A stretch of DNA of 64,000 nucleotides, from contig NZ_CP038436.1 in the NCBI RefSeq assembly GCF_004683965.1, positions 3,910,363-3,974,362 of the forward strand, in the 5' to 3' direction. The notes beneath the pieces are model-generated. The model saw only the letters and a program-made list of their open reading frames with translations, did no database searches and was not told where the DNA came from. Positions 47,750-56,794 of the stretch are shown one piece after another. The position numbers were made by a program, and so were the translations under genes. This stretch comes from Nocardioides seonyuensis (lineage in GTDB: Bacteria > Actinomycetota > Actinomycetes > Propionibacteriales > Nocardioidaceae). How positions within the stretch are numbered: the first letter of the stretch is position 1; every line of letters begins with the position of its first letter.

Positions 47750-48738
47750 GTCATGCACAGTGTGGCACGGGGGTACGCCATGAGTCGCATCTTGCCGATC
47801 GGCTCCCCACATGACTCGCAGACACCGAACGTGCCGTCCTCGATGCGCTCGAGCGCATGATGGGTCTGGGCGAGCATCTCGCGCTCGTTGGCCACCACCG
47901 TGAGCTCGTGGTCCCTCTCGAAGCTCGTCGCACCCATGTCGGCCTGGTCTGCTCCGGCGCCATCCCCGGCGTCACGCATCAGACCGGCGAGCTCCTTCTC
48001 CGCCTCTTCGACCAGCTCGGTGAGACGCGCCTCGTGGTCGTTGAGGTCGCGGACGACCTCGTTGAGCTCGGCCTTCGTCCACGGCGACTCGCCGGGGAGC
48101 ACGACGAGGGAGGACGGCGTGGCGCGCTTGCCCTTCTTCGCGGGTGCGGTCTTCTTGGTCACTGCGGTGTCGACGGCAGTGACTGCCTTCGTCGCAGGCG
48201 CTGCCTTGGGCACGGACGTGGCCTTCCTGGCCGCGGGCCTGGCAGGCGCGGCCTTCTTGGTGGGTGCTGACTTCTTGGGTGCGGGAGCCTTCTTGGTAGG
48301 AGCCGACACCTTCGCGGGCGCCGCCTTCTTCGCCGGTGCGGCGTTCTTCGCGGGCGCGGCCTTCTTCGCGGGCGTCGTCTTCTTCGCGGGCGCGGCCTTC
48401 TTCGTCGGCGTCGTCTTCTTCGCCGGTGCGGCCTTCTTCGCGGGCGCAGTCTTCTTCGCGGGCGTCGCCTTCTTCGCGGGCGTCGCCTTCTTCGCCGGTG
48501 CGGCCTTCTTCGCGGGCGCAGTCTTCTTCGCGGGCGTCGCCTTCTTCGCCGGCGTCGCCTTCTTCGCGGGCGCAGTCTTCTTCGCGGGGGCGGCCTTCTT
48601 CGCGGGGGCGGCGGCCTTCTTCGCCGCAGGGGTGTCGGTCGAGGCCGGGACGGACTTCTTGGCCGCGGCGCCCGAGCGACGTCCGATGACCTTCTTGGCC
48701 GCTGCGGCAGCAGTGCCGGCGAGTGACTTGCGAGCCAT
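47722..48738 (-). CDS. DksA/TraR-type zinc-finger protein with a histone-H1-like Lys/Ala/Pro domain
   Basis: The protein has 338 residues. Residues 1-35 are basic. Residues 39-167 are near-perfect 6-residue repeats of the PAKKAA/PAKKTA/PAKKAT type. Residues 210-338 form the DksA-like coiled coil and the zinc finger CESC...CMTC ([30 protein letters not shown]). Family role: RNA polymerase secondary-channel binding. The tail suggests non-specific DNA or RNA binding, as in mycobacterial HupB and eukaryotic H1. It is upstream of lspA and overlaps it. Confidence 0.85.
   Translation of the reverse strand: MARKSLAGTAAAAAKKVIGRRSGAAAKKSVPASTDTPAAKKAAAPAKKAAPAKKTAPAKKATPAKKATPAKKTAPAKKAAPAKKATPAKKATPAKKTAPAKKAAPAKKTTPTKKAAPAKKTTPAKKAAPAKNAAPAKKAAPAKVSAPTKKAPAPKKSAPTKKAAPARPAARKATSVPKAAPATKAVTAVDTAVTKKTAPAKKGKRATPSSLVVLPGESPWTKAELNEVVRDLNDHEARLTELVEEAEKELAGLMRDAGDGAGADQADMGATSFERDHELTVVANEREMLAQTHHALERIEDGTFGVCESCGEPIGKMRLMAYPRATLCMTCKQREERR
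48238..48624 (-). repeat. 18-bp tandem repeats encoding PAKK(A/T)(A/T)
   Basis: The coding sequence of the H1-like tail is a run of about twenty imperfect 18-base units (GCGGGCGCGGCCTTCTTC and variants on the plus strand). It can expand or contract by slippage without breaking frame. Confidence 0.85.
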
Positions 48739-48863
48739 CGACGAGGCCTCCTTGGCCAGGCAGGTGGTGTGGCTGGCGCCACACGCTGGCAGGGAGGCTA
48801 GCCCGTGCCCGGGACGGCGACAAACCGGCTCGCCACAAACTTCGCGCCGGGTGCCGAAATGAC

Positions 48864-48894
48864 AGAACGGCCGGCCCCCTGGGCCGGCCGTTCT
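48864..48894 (-). terminator. Hairpin terminator after wag31
   Basis: AGAACGGCCGGCC (48864-48876) and GGCCGGCCGTTCT (48882-48894) form a perfect 13-bp stem with a 5-base loop, 18 bases past the wag31 stop. The T-run is weak (GTCATTT on the minus strand). It should end the long cell-division transcript before the DksA-type gene. Confidence 0.65.
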
Positions 48895-48912
48895 GCTCGG
48901 ATCAGCACACGA

Positions 48913-49641
48913 TCAGTGGTCGTCCTCGCCGAGCACCGACCGCAGACGCTTGGGCGTCTGCGGGGCCTCGGTCGGAGCGGCACCCTCGCCGGTGGCGAGG
49001 GCCTCCAGCTGCTGGGAGAAGTAGGTCTTGAGGCGGCTGCGGTACTCGCGCTCGAAGGCACGCAGTGTCTCCACGTCGCCGTTGAGCTTGTCGCGCTCCT
49101 TCTCGAGATCGCCGAACATCTGCTGACGACGCTCTGCCGTCTCGGAGTCGAGCATCTGGGAGCGCTGGCGGGCGTCGGCCTCGAGGCGGTCCGCCTTGGT
49201 CTTGGCCTCGGCCTCGAGGCGCTCGGCCTTGGTGCGGGCGGCGCCCACGATCCGGTCGGCCTCGTTCTTGGCGTCCTCGACGAGCTCGTCGGCGTTGCGG
49301 GTCGCGATCTCCAGCAGTCGGGCTGCCGCGTTGGAGGCGTCGGCGACGTTCTGCACGGGGGCGGCCGCGGCCACGGGAGCCGGGGCGGGCTTCACCGGCT
49401 CGGGCTCGGGCTCGGGCTCGCGCTGGATCGGCGCGATCATCGGAGCCGGCTCCGACGCGGCGCCGCCACCGGACTGTGCGGCCGCGAGCTTGGAGCGCAG
49501 GTCCTCGTTCTCCTTGGTGAGTCGAGCGAGCTCGGCCTCGACCTCGTCGAGGAACTGGTCGACCTCACCCATGTCGTAGCCCTCACGGAGCCGGACCGGT
49601 GTGAAGCGCTTGTTGCTCACGTCCTCAGGCGTCAGTGGCAT
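48913..49641 (-). CDS. wag31: DivIVA/Wag31 polar growth protein
   Basis: The protein has 242 residues. The start MPLTPEDVSNKRFTPVRLREG at 49641 is the classic DivIVA N-terminus that binds curved membrane; the longer frame upstream is unlikely. A first coiled coil (GEVDQFLDEVEAELARLTKENEDL) is followed by a Pro/Glu/Ala-rich linker (about 65-115) and a long second coiled coil (LVEDAKNEADRIVGAARTKAE to about 215). It marks cell poles and directs wall growth. It is the last gene of the dcw cluster, ending at a strong hairpin. Confidence 0.94.
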   Translation of the reverse strand: MPLTPEDVSNKRFTPVRLREGYDMGEVDQFLDEVEAELARLTKENEDLRSKLAAAQSGGGAASEPAPMIAPIQREPEPEPEPVKPAPAPVAAAAPVQNVADASNAAARLLEIATRNADELVEDAKNEADRIVGAARTKAERLEAEAKTKADRLEADARQRSQMLDSETAERRQQMFGDLEKERDKLNGDVETLRAFEREYRSRLKTYFSQQLEALATGEGAAPTEAPQTPKRLRSVLGEDDH

Positions 49642-49746
49642 TGACCTCACCCAAACTTTCAACATCGATGGCTCTTCTGACCGTGCTGTCAAGACAATAG
49701 CGCCCGGGGGCGCGCAGGGCACACAGTGACCCAAGTGGCTGGTGGT

Positions 49747-50040
49747 TCATCGCAGGAAGATGATCGCCACGACCTCCAGGAGGAGGTAGGCCGCGATCAT
49801 CACGATGAGGAAGCTGAGGTCGAGGGCGAAGGACCCGATGCGCAGCGGAGGGATCACGCGACGCAGGGCCAGGATCGGCGGATCCGTCGCGCTGTAGACA
49901 CCTTCGAGGACCACCAGAAGGACGCCGTGCGGCTCCCAGCGGCGCGCGAAGACCTGCACCCAGTCGACGATGAAGCGGAGCCAGAGCAGCCCGATGAACA
50001 CCCACAGGATCCCGATGAGGACCTGGCCAATGATTTCCAC
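49747..50040 (-). CDS. YggT family membrane protein
   Basis: The protein has 97 residues with two hydrophobic helices (IGQVLIGILWVFIGLLWLRFIVDW and LSFLIVMIAAYLLLEVVAIIF) joined by the conserved 'DPPILALRRVIPPLRIGSFALDLS' loop. This is the small YggT family seen between sepF and divIVA in Gram-positives. It starts 2 bases after the sepF stop. Its role in division is unproven. Confidence 0.88.
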   Translation of the reverse strand: MEIIGQVLIGILWVFIGLLWLRFIVDWVQVFARRWEPHGVLLVVLEGVYSATDPPILALRRVIPPLRIGSFALDLSFLIVMIAAYLLLEVVAIIFLR

Positions 50041-50042
50041 GA

Positions 50043-50543
50043 TCAGCTCTGGTTGAAGAAGCCATCCTCGGCGATGCGCTCCTTGTCCTCGGCCGCGACC
50101 GTGACGTTGGGCGGCGAGAGCAGGAAGACCTTGTTGGTCACGCGCTCGATCGAGCCACGCGTGGCGAAGATCAGCCCGGCTGCGAAGTCCACGAGGCGCT
50201 TGGCGTCGTTGTCGTCCATCTCGGAGAGATTCATGATGACGGGCGTGCCGTCCCGGTAGTTCTCGCCCACCAGGCGCGCCTCGTTGTAGTTGCGCGGGTG
50301 CAGCGTGGTGATGCGACTCAACTCGGCGACGACTCCTGGCTGGACTCCCTGATGGACACTGACCGGACGGCGGCGCTCAGCCAGGTCTGCCACAGGGGCT
50401 GGGCGGCGCTCGCGGGGCCTGTCGGCCCGTGGGTCGACCGCGTCGTGGGCGGCGGTCTCGAAGTCACCGTCGTAGTCGTCGTAGTGGCCGGTGTCCTCGA
50501 GCAGGCCGAGGTACTCGCCGATCTTGCGCATCGCGCCGCTCAT
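50043..50543 (-). CDS. sepF: Cell division protein SepF
   Basis: The protein has 166 residues from ATG 50543. An N-terminal membrane-binding helix ([17 protein letters not shown]) is followed by an acidic/Arg-rich linker and the SepF core ([62 protein letters not shown]). In actinobacteria, which lack FtsA and ZipA, SepF ties FtsZ to the membrane. It lies between yggS and yggT. Confidence 0.95.
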   Translation of the reverse strand: MSGAMRKIGEYLGLLEDTGHYDDYDGDFETAAHDAVDPRADRPRERRPAPVADLAERRRPVSVHQGVQPGVVAELSRITTLHPRNYNEARLVGENYRDGTPVIMNLSEMDDNDAKRLVDFAAGLIFATRGSIERVTNKVFLLSPPNVTVAAEDKERIAEDGFFNQS

Positions 50544-50604
50544 GAGACAGATCCTCCGGTAGACCGGGCGCCCGGGGTCGGACACCACTGGGTTGTTGTG
50601 GACA

Positions 50605-51315
50605 TTACTGGACCGAGGGCCTCGGACCGAGGACCGCGGAGCCGACACGCACGTGTGTCGCACCGTGCGCGATCGCCTGCTCGAGGTCCCCGCTCATCCC
50701 CGCCGAGAGCACGGTCGCTCCGGCGTGGGTGCGCAGCAGCTCGTGGTGGATGCCTGCGAGACGTTCGAAGGCGCGCGCCGGCTCCTCGCCCAGTGGCGCC
50801 ACCGCCATGAGCCCCCGGAGGTCCAGCGCCGGGGCGTGTGCCACCGCCTCGGCGAGCTCTGGCAACCGGTCAGGGTCGGCCCCGGAGCGGTGGTCGGCAC
50901 CCGGTGGGTCCAGGCTGACCTGGAGCAGCACGTCCAGACGGTGACCAGCAGCGTCGGCACCTCTCTGCAGCCCGGGGACGAGCTTGACGCGGTCGACGGA
51001 CTCGACCACGTCGGCGTACGACGCCACTGCCGCGGCCTTGTTGCTCTGGAGCCCTCCGATGAAGTGCCAGCGCAGCCCGAGGTCAGCGCACTCGGCTGCC
51101 TTGGCCTGTGCCTCCTGGTGGCGGTTCTCTCCCACGTCGGTGATCCCGAGCTCGGCGAGGTGCCGCACGTCGGAGGCGGGGAAGAACTTGGTGACGACGA
51201 CGATGGCCACGTCTGCCGGGTCACGACCCGCGGCCCGGGCCGCGCCGTCGATGCGGTGTCGTACGGCGTCGAGGTTGGCCTGCAGCTCTTCCCGCCGCTG
51301 CCCCGGGTCGGTCAC
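50605..51315 (-). CDS. YggS-type PLP homeostasis protein
   Basis: The protein has 236 residues. GTG 51315 overlaps the pgeF stop (GTGA). It shows the PLP-binding lysine in [22 protein letters not shown], then [34 protein letters not shown] and [28 protein letters not shown]. The family controls free PLP levels and has no known catalysis. It shares an operon with ftsZ, pgeF and sepF. Confidence 0.92.
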   Translation of the reverse strand: MTDPGQRREELQANLDAVRHRIDGAARAAGRDPADVAIVVVTKFFPASDVRHLAELGITDVGENRHQEAQAKAAECADLGLRWHFIGGLQSNKAAAVASYADVVESVDRVKLVPGLQRGADAAGHRLDVLLQVSLDPPGADHRSGADPDRLPELAEAVAHAPALDLRGLMAVAPLGEEPARAFERLAGIHHELLRTHAGATVLSAGMSGDLEQAIAHGATHVRVGSAVLGPRPSVQ

Positions 51316-52010
51316 GACATCCACACCAGCCCTGCCATCCGGCCGGAGGCCGTCCCGTCGCGCCGGTGGGAGTGGAGCCGGTCGTCCTCGAGCGTGCACA
51401 GCCCGACGTCACGCACTTCGACGCCGGCCCGGTCGAGCTGGGCGCGGACACCGGCGCCGAGGTCGAGCGCGGGTGTGCCGTGCGCGGACGTGGCACGGGT
51501 CTCCGGCACGAGCGCCGAGACGTCGGCGCGCATCTGCTCGGGCACCTCGTAGCAGCGGCCGCACACGTGGGGGCCGATCCAGGCGGTCAGCGAGGTGGCG
51601 CCCAGCTCGCGCATGCGATCGACCGTGCGGGTGACGACGTCGAGTGCCACCCCCTGGCGACCGGCGTGGGCGACACCGACCACGCCGTTCTCCGGGTCTG
51701 CGAGCAGCACGGGCACGCAGTCGGCGACGCGGACCATCAGGCCGACCCGACGCAGCGTCGTGACCTGCGCGTCCGCCGTGGGCACCTCGTCGAGCGGACC
51801 GTAGGTGGGCTCGTCCTCGACCACGAGGACGTCGTTGCCGTGCACCTGGTCGAGCCGGGCGAAGCGGATCCCCAGGTCGGACTCGAGGTGCGACAGCGCC
51901 GTGGCGAACCCCGGTCTCCTGCCCTGCAGGTCGAGCGAGGAGTCGGTGAAGGCCACGTCCACCCTGGACGGGGTCGACGCGGCCTCCAGCGAGTCGCGAA
52001 GGACGAACAC
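51312..52010 (-). CDS. pgeF: Polyphenol oxidase/laccase-domain protein (PgeF/YfiH)
   Basis: The protein has 232 residues. GTG 52010 follows the ftsZ stop directly. It shows metal-binding 'RLDQVHGNDVLVVED', 'VRVADCVPVLLADPENGVVGVAHAGRQGVALDVV', 'TAWIGPHVCGRCYEVPEQM' and the final 'RDGTASGRMAGLVW'. The YfiH/DUF152 family includes the peptidoglycan editing factor, which removes wrongly incorporated L-Ser precursors in E. coli, so its place beside ftsZ is reasonable. Confidence 0.9.
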   Translation of the reverse strand: MFVLRDSLEAASTPSRVDVAFTDSSLDLQGRRPGFATALSHLESDLGIRFARLDQVHGNDVLVVEDEPTYGPLDEVPTADAQVTTLRRVGLMVRVADCVPVLLADPENGVVGVAHAGRQGVALDVVTRTVDRMRELGATSLTAWIGPHVCGRCYEVPEQMRADVSALVPETRATSAHGTPALDLGAGVRAQLDRAGVEVRDVGLCTLEDDRLHSHRRDGTASGRMAGLVWMS

Positions 52011-53213
52011 CTACTTGAGGAAGTCCGGGACGTCGAGGTCGTCGTCGTCGAACTGAACCTGCCGCGGCGCGGGACGGGCCTGCGCGGGCTGGCTCTCCTG
52101 GGCCGGAGCCGTGGCCCGGACCGCCGGAGCGGGCTCGGCCGGGCGTGCTGGCTGCGCCGGGACGGACTGCCTCTGGGCCGCGAGCTTCTGGGCAGCTTCT
52201 CGGACCTGCTCCTGCGTCTGCACCGGAGTGGCGCGCAGGCCGCTCCCCTCCACGCGACGCTTGGGCATGCCGCCGTCGAAGCCGGCGGCGATGACGGTGA
52301 CCCGCACCTCGTCGCCCAGGGCGTCGTCGATGGTGGCTCCGAAGATGATGTTGGCCTCGGCGTGGGCCGACTGCGACACGAGCGCAGCGGCCTCGTTGAT
52401 CTCGAAGAGGCCGAGGTCGGACCCACCTGCGATGGAGAGCAGCACGCCGTGTGCACCCTCGATGGAGGCCTCGAGCAATGGCGAGGAGACGGCCATCTCG
52501 GCTGCCTGGACGGCGCGGTCCTCACCCCGGGCGGAGCCGATCCCCATCAGCGCGGAGCCCGCGTTCGCCATCACGGACTTCACGTCCGCGAAGTCGAGGT
52601 TGATCAGGCCCGGCGTGGTGATCAGGTCGGTGATGCCCGAGACGCCCTGGAGCAGCACCTGGTCGGCCTGCTTGAACGCGTCGAGGATCGACACGCTGCG
52701 GTCGGTGATCGAGAGCAGCCGGTCGTTGGGGATCACGATGAGGGTGTCGACCTCCTCGCGCAGCTGGCCGATGCCCTCCTCGGCGGAGTTGGCTCGGCGG
52801 CGACCCTCGAAGGCGAACGGCCGGGTCACGACACCGATGGTCAGTGCGCCGAGCGAGCGGGCGATGCGCGCCACCACCGGAGCACCGCCGGTTCCGGTGC
52901 CACCGCCCTCGCCCGCGGTCACGAAGACCATGTCGGCGCCCTTGATGACCTCTTCGATCTCGTCGGCGTGGTCCTCGGCGGCCTTGGCGCCGACCTCGGG
53001 ATTGGCACCCGCACCGAGGCCGCGGGTGAGCTCGCGGCCGATGTCGAGCTTGACGTCTGCGTCGCTCATGAGCAGGGCCTGGGCGTCGGTGTTGATCGCG
53101 ATGAACTCGACGCCCTTGAGGCCGACCTCGATCATCCGGTTGACGGCGTTGACGCCGCCACCACCGATGCCGACGACCTTGATGATCGCCAGGTAGTTCT
53201 GCGCTGCTGCCAC
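52011..53213 (-). CDS. ftsZ: Cell division protein FtsZ
   Basis: The 400-residue tubulin homologue shows [17 protein letters not shown], the GTP signature [19 protein letters not shown] (GGGTGTG), [19 protein letters not shown] T7 loop residues ([11 protein letters not shown]) and the catalytic Asp region. A disordered Pro/Ala/Gln linker precedes the C-terminal tail [11 protein letters not shown], the partner-binding peptide. It assembles the Z ring with SepF. The 320-base gap upstream to ftsQ has a promoter-like element and a mirrored repeat array. Confidence 0.97.
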   Translation of the reverse strand: MAAAQNYLAIIKVVGIGGGGVNAVNRMIEVGLKGVEFIAINTDAQALLMSDADVKLDIGRELTRGLGAGANPEVGAKAAEDHADEIEEVIKGADMVFVTAGEGGGTGTGGAPVVARIARSLGALTIGVVTRPFAFEGRRRANSAEEGIGQLREEVDTLIVIPNDRLLSITDRSVSILDAFKQADQVLLQGVSGITDLITTPGLINLDFADVKSVMANAGSALMGIGSARGEDRAVQAAEMAVSSPLLEASIEGAHGVLLSIAGGSDLGLFEINEAAALVSQSAHAEANIIFGATIDDALGDEVRVTVIAAGFDGGMPKRRVEGSGLRATPVQTQEQVREAAQKLAAQRQSVPAQPARPAEPAPAVRATAPAQESQPAQARPAPRQVQFDDDDLDVPDFLK

Positions 53214-53278
53214 GGGTCCGGGACCTCTCGTGTGGGGGTGGAAGTGCTGCTCTGGTCACTGCCTCCGACCCCGGCGGA

Positions 53279-53316
53279 AACCCTAACCGTGAGCCTGAGG
53301 GTTATAGTTATGTCAA
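53279..53316 (-). promoter_or_regulatory. Promoter-like region and inverted repeat upstream of ftsZ
   Basis: On the minus strand TTGACATAACTATAAC (53316-53301) is AT-rich, with a consensus -35-like TTGACA. An inverted repeat AACCCT (53279-53284)/AGGGTT (53298-53303) with a 13-base spacer lies 66-90 bases before the ftsZ start. No -10 with canonical 16-18 spacing was found, so the exact promoter is uncertain. Confidence 0.4.
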
Positions 53317-53421
53317 CCTCGTGATGCCGGAGACGATAGGCACGGACGCGTCCCGGATGCTGCCGACACGCCAGAGGGCGATCGGATTTCCGTGCCTTCT
53401 CCTTCGCGCCAGCCCGCACCC

Positions 53422-53530
53422 TGGCGGCGTACGACGTCACCGTCACCACCCTGGCGGCAGACGACAAGGTTCCGGCCCATCCGGTGTCGTGTGCCGCCAC
53501 CCTGGGGCAGGGCGGTGTCGTGTGCCGCCA
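53422..53530. repeat. Mirrored array of four TGGCGGCNNACGAC elements
   Basis: The 14-base string TGGCGGC-NN-ACGAC occurs at 53422-53435 and 53452-53465 on the plus strand and, inverted, at 53486-53499 and 53517-53530, with start-to-start spacings of 30, 34 and 31. The NN bases are GT, AG, AC and AC. The array fills most of the ftsQ-ftsZ gap after the ftsQ stop and before the ftsZ promoter region. Confidence 0.7.
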
Positions 53531-53533
53531 GCC

Positions 53534-54283
53534 TCAGCGGGCGGTGGGACTGCCCGGGACGCTCACGTCGAAGATGCGCCCCTTCTCCCCCAGCAGCACG
53601 GCAACGACCTGCGCCTTCTGCTGCGACTCCTCGGCGCTCCCCCACAGCACCTCTCGCCCGTCACGCAGGACCAGGGTGATCTGGTCGACGGTCTCGACCT
53701 GGACGTGGTCGACCTTGGGTGCGAGCTCTGCGGGCAGCGCCGACACGACGGTGGCGGCCTCCTTGAGGGCGTCGGTGCCGGTCGAGGAGAGTGCGCGGAC
53801 GCGCGGCATGCCCGGAGGGACCTTGGGGTAGTCGCGGAAGACGACGCCGTCGGGGTCGAGACCGCGGATGCGTCCACCGAGCTCGACGACAGCGATGGCG
53901 GTTCGCTCGGTCACCGCGACCTGGACGGTGTCGGGCCAGGCGCGGGTCACCTCGACGTCCTTGACCTCGGCCATCGAGCCGACCCGACGTCGGGAGCGGT
54001 CGAGGTCGACGAGCGCGAGCTGCTCCCCCACGGTCACGTCGGCGACGCGGCGCACGTCCTGCTCGGAGAGGTAGTCGACACCGGACACCTCCACCTTGGT
54101 GACCGACAGCACGCTCGAGAAGAGGAGCAGCCACACGGCGGTCCCGGCGAGCACCAGCACGAGCACCAGCGCCACGGCGTAGCGCAGCGACACCCACCGC
54201 CGGGCCCACTGGCGACGGGCGAAGCGCCGGCGGGTGCGCTCGGTGGCACGGTCGTCGGTGGCACGATCCTCGGTGGCGGTCAA
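53534..54283 (-). CDS. ftsQ: Cell division protein FtsQ
   Basis: The protein has 249 residues: an Arg-rich cytosolic tail, one membrane helix (about 37-57: YAVALVLVLVLAGTAVWLLLFS), then POTRA (VTKVEVSGVDYLSEQDVRRVADV) and the beta domain (KDVEVTRAWPDTVQVAVTERTAIAVVE). It recruits and regulates FtsL/FtsB and the FtsW-FtsI synthase at the septum. Its ATG overlaps the murC stop. Confidence 0.93.
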   Translation of the reverse strand: MTATEDRATDDRATERTRRRFARRQWARRWVSLRYAVALVLVLVLAGTAVWLLLFSSVLSVTKVEVSGVDYLSEQDVRRVADVTVGEQLALVDLDRSRRRVGSMAEVKDVEVTRAWPDTVQVAVTERTAIAVVELGGRIRGLDPDGVVFRDYPKVPPGMPRVRALSSTGTDALKEAATVVSALPAELAPKVDHVQVETVDQITLVLRDGREVLWGSAEESQQKAQVVAVLLGEKGRIFDVSVPGSPTAR

Positions 54284-55692
54284 CGCTCCCCCAGCAGGTC
54301 CAGCACTCGGGGCCCGACGGCGGTGATGTCGCCGGCGCCGAGGGTGATCACGACGTCACCCGGCCGAGCCCTGCGCACGAGCTCAGCGGGTACGTCGGCC
54401 TGGTCGGGCACGAACGCCACGTGATCCGCGGCCAGTGGAACCGCGTCTGCCACGGTCGCCCCCGAGACGGAGGGGTCGGGGTCCTCCCGGGCCACGTAGA
54501 CATCGAGCACGACGACCTCGTCGGCGGCACCGAGCGCGATGCCCATCTGCTCACCGAAGATCCGGGTGCGGGAGACGAGGTGGGGCTGGAACGCCGCCAC
54601 CACACGGCCCTCGCCCGCGACGGCCCTCGCCGCCTGAAGGTCGCCCGCGATCTCCACCGGATGATGGGCGTAGGAGTCATAGACACGCACCCCTGCGGCC
54701 TCCCCCTTGAGCTCCATCCGGCGGCCCGTCCCGGTGAACCCGGCCAGTCCCCCAGCCAGGTCGTCGAAGGCGAAGCCCAGGCGCAGCCCCATCGCGAGCG
54801 CAGCCGCGGCGTCGAGCACGTAGTGCCGTCCGGGGATCCCCAGCCGGAGCTCGCCGAGCATCTCTCCGTCGCGCTGGATCCGGCAGCGTGAGGTCGTGCC
54901 GTCGAGCACCAGGTCGAGGATGCGCAGGTCGACCCCGTCGCTCTCACCGACCGTGACGACCTCGCGACCGTCGAGCCGGGCCGCCTCGGCCAGCCGGGCA
55001 GCTCCGGCGTCGTCGCCCACGCACACCAGGAAGCCGTCGCGGTCGAGCGTCTGCACGAAGTCGTCGAACGCCTGGTGGTAGGCCTCCTCCGTGCCCCAGT
55101 TGTCGAGGTGGTCGGCCTCGACGTTGGTCACCACGGCGGCATGCGGGCGGTAGACGAGGAAGGCGCCGTCGCTCTCGTCGGCCTCCGCGACGAACAGGTC
55201 GTCGGTACCGGCGTCGGCGTTGCGCCCGGTGGAGGTGAGCACCCCGCCGACGGCGTACGACGGATCAGCACCGGCCGCGAGCAGGGCGCAGGTGAGCAGC
55301 CCAGTCGTGGTGGTCTTGCCGTGCGTGCCCGCGACGGCGAGCACCCGCTGGTCCGCCATCACCGCGGCGAGGCCGGCGGAACGCGGCAGGACCCGCAGGC
55401 CGCGGCGGCGTGCCTCCAGGACCTCGGGATTGTCCTCGCGGGCAGCGGTGGTGACGACGAGGGTCTCGGCGTCACCGACGTGGGCCGCGTCGTAGCCCAG
55501 GTGACAGGTCACGCCGAGCTCACGGAGGGCAGGCAGGAAGGGGGTGTCCTGGTCGTCGCTGCCCGAGACCGGCAGTCCTCGCGCCGCCATGATGCGGGCG
55601 ATCGCGGACAGCCCGGCACCGCCGATGCCGACGAAGTGGACTCGACCGAGCTGGTCGGCAGGGAGGATGTGCTCGGGGACCGGGATCCTCAC
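54280..55692 (-). CDS. murC: UDP-N-acetylmuramate-L-alanine ligase
   Basis: The protein has 470 residues. An N-terminal Rossmann motif (VHFVGIGGAGLSAIARIMA) is followed by ATP-binding AVAGTHGKTTTTGLL, EADESDGAFLVYRPHAAVVTNVEADHLD and YDSYAHHPVEIAGDL in the third domain. It adds the first amino acid to UDP-MurNAc. It overlaps murG and ftsQ by four bases each. Confidence 0.97.
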   Translation of the reverse strand: MRIPVPEHILPADQLGRVHFVGIGGAGLSAIARIMAARGLPVSGSDDQDTPFLPALRELGVTCHLGYDAAHVGDAETLVVTTAAREDNPEVLEARRRGLRVLPRSAGLAAVMADQRVLAVAGTHGKTTTTGLLTCALLAAGADPSYAVGGVLTSTGRNADAGTDDLFVAEADESDGAFLVYRPHAAVVTNVEADHLDNWGTEEAYHQAFDDFVQTLDRDGFLVCVGDDAGAARLAEAARLDGREVVTVGESDGVDLRILDLVLDGTTSRCRIQRDGEMLGELRLGIPGRHYVLDAAAALAMGLRLGFAFDDLAGGLAGFTGTGRRMELKGEAAGVRVYDSYAHHPVEIAGDLQAARAVAGEGRVVAAFQPHLVSRTRIFGEQMGIALGAADEVVVLDVYVAREDPDPSVSGATVADAVPLAADHVAFVPDQADVPAELVRRARPGDVVITLGAGDITAVGPRVLDLLGER

Positions 55693-56783
55693 AGCGGCCT
55701 CGTGCCCCGAGGGGCTCCGACCGACTCGACGATGATGCGGGCAAGTGCCTCGTCGGCATCACGCGGCACCAGCGCCGCCGCGGCCGCGCCCATGGCGGCG
55801 AGTCGTTCGGTGTCGTGCGCCAGTCCTGGAACGGTGGCGCGGATCCACTCCGGACTGAGAGCGGCGTTGTCGACCATGAGGGCTCCGCCGGCGTCGACCA
55901 CCGGCTGCGCATTGTGGGCCTGCTCGCCGTTGCCGATCGGCAACGGCACGAAGATCGCCGGCAGGCCGACGGCCGCTGCCTCCGTCACGCTCGATGCCCC
56001 GGCGCGGCAGATCACCAGGTCGGCGGCAGCGTAGGCGAGGTCCATGCGGGTGACGAACGGCTCGACGACGTAGGGGACGGCGCTCGGCTCCGGGGTCGCG
56101 GTCCCCTGCGGTCCGACCACGTGGAGCACCTGCACGCCCGCCGCGCCGAGGGCCGCCGACGCGGCAGAGACCGACTCGTTGAGGTGGCGGGCGCCCTGGG
56201 AGCCGCCGGTGACCAGCAGGGTGGGGAGATCGGGGTCGAGGGCGAAGAACTCCCGGGCCTCCGCGCGAGCCTCGTCCCGGTCGAGCGTGGAGATCATCCG
56301 ACGGATCGGCAGCCCGACGTACTCGGCTCGGGGAAGCGGCGTGCCGGGGAAGCTCACCGCGACCCGGTCGGCGACCCTTGCTCCGGCCTTGTTGGCGAGC
56401 CCGGGCAGGGCGTTCTGCTCGTGGACGACGAGTGGGAGCTTGCGGCGCCGGGCCGCGAGGTAGACCGGCATCGACACGTAGCCGCCGTAGCCGACCACCA
56501 CGTCCGGCTGCACGCGGTCGATCACCTCCAGCGTGCGCCGCACGGCGTCACGCAGCCGGCCGGGCACTCGCAGGAGGTCGACCGAGGGCTTCCGCGGCAA
56601 CGGCACCGGCGGGATCAGCTCCAGCGGGTAGCCGGCCTCCGGCACCACGCGGTTCTCGAGTCCTCGAGGGGTGCCGAGGCAGGTGATCTCGACGGACTGG
56701 TCGAGCCGTCGCAGGGCGTCGGCCGTCGCGATGAGGGGGGACGTGTGCCCGGCGGTGCCACCGCCGGCGAGGAGTACGTGCAT
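55689..56783 (-). CDS. murG: UDP-GlcNAc-lipid I N-acetylglucosaminyltransferase
   Basis: The protein has 364 residues from ATG 56783; the longer frame runs into the ftsW shadow. It is a GT-B fold glycosyltransferase: HVLLAGGGTAGHTSPLIATADAL, VVGYGGYVSMPVYLAARRRKLPLVVHEQNALPG, LLVTGGSQGARHLNE and LVICRAGASSVTEAAAVGLPAIFVPLPIGNGEQAHNAQ. It makes lipid II at the inner membrane face. Confidence 0.96.
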   Translation of the reverse strand: MHVLLAGGGTAGHTSPLIATADALRRLDQSVEITCLGTPRGLENRVVPEAGYPLELIPPVPLPRKPSVDLLRVPGRLRDAVRRTLEVIDRVQPDVVVGYGGYVSMPVYLAARRRKLPLVVHEQNALPGLANKAGARVADRVAVSFPGTPLPRAEYVGLPIRRMISTLDRDEARAEAREFFALDPDLPTLLVTGGSQGARHLNESVSAASAALGAAGVQVLHVVGPQGTATPEPSAVPYVVEPFVTRMDLAYAAADLVICRAGASSVTEAAAVGLPAIFVPLPIGNGEQAHNAQPVVDAGGALMVDNAALSPEWIRATVPGLAHDTERLAAMGAAAAALVPRDADEALARIIVESVGAPRGTRPL

Positions 56784-56794
56784 CGACGTCAAAT

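Noticed and set aside
48238..48624. Possible CRISPR or other direct-repeat array
   Set aside because: The repeats are in-frame codons for PAKK-type hexapeptides inside the DksA-type gene, with no unique spacers. No CRISPR array was seen anywhere in the window.
53301..53316. A full sigma-70-type promoter for ftsZ at TTGACATAACTATAAC
   Set aside because: TTGACA and TATAAC are only four bases apart and no -10 lies at 16-18 bases, so only a promoter-like region is reported.
51366..53324. Plus-strand open frame of 652 codons opposite pgeF and ftsZ
   Set aside because: A composition-driven shadow frame opposite well-conserved genes.
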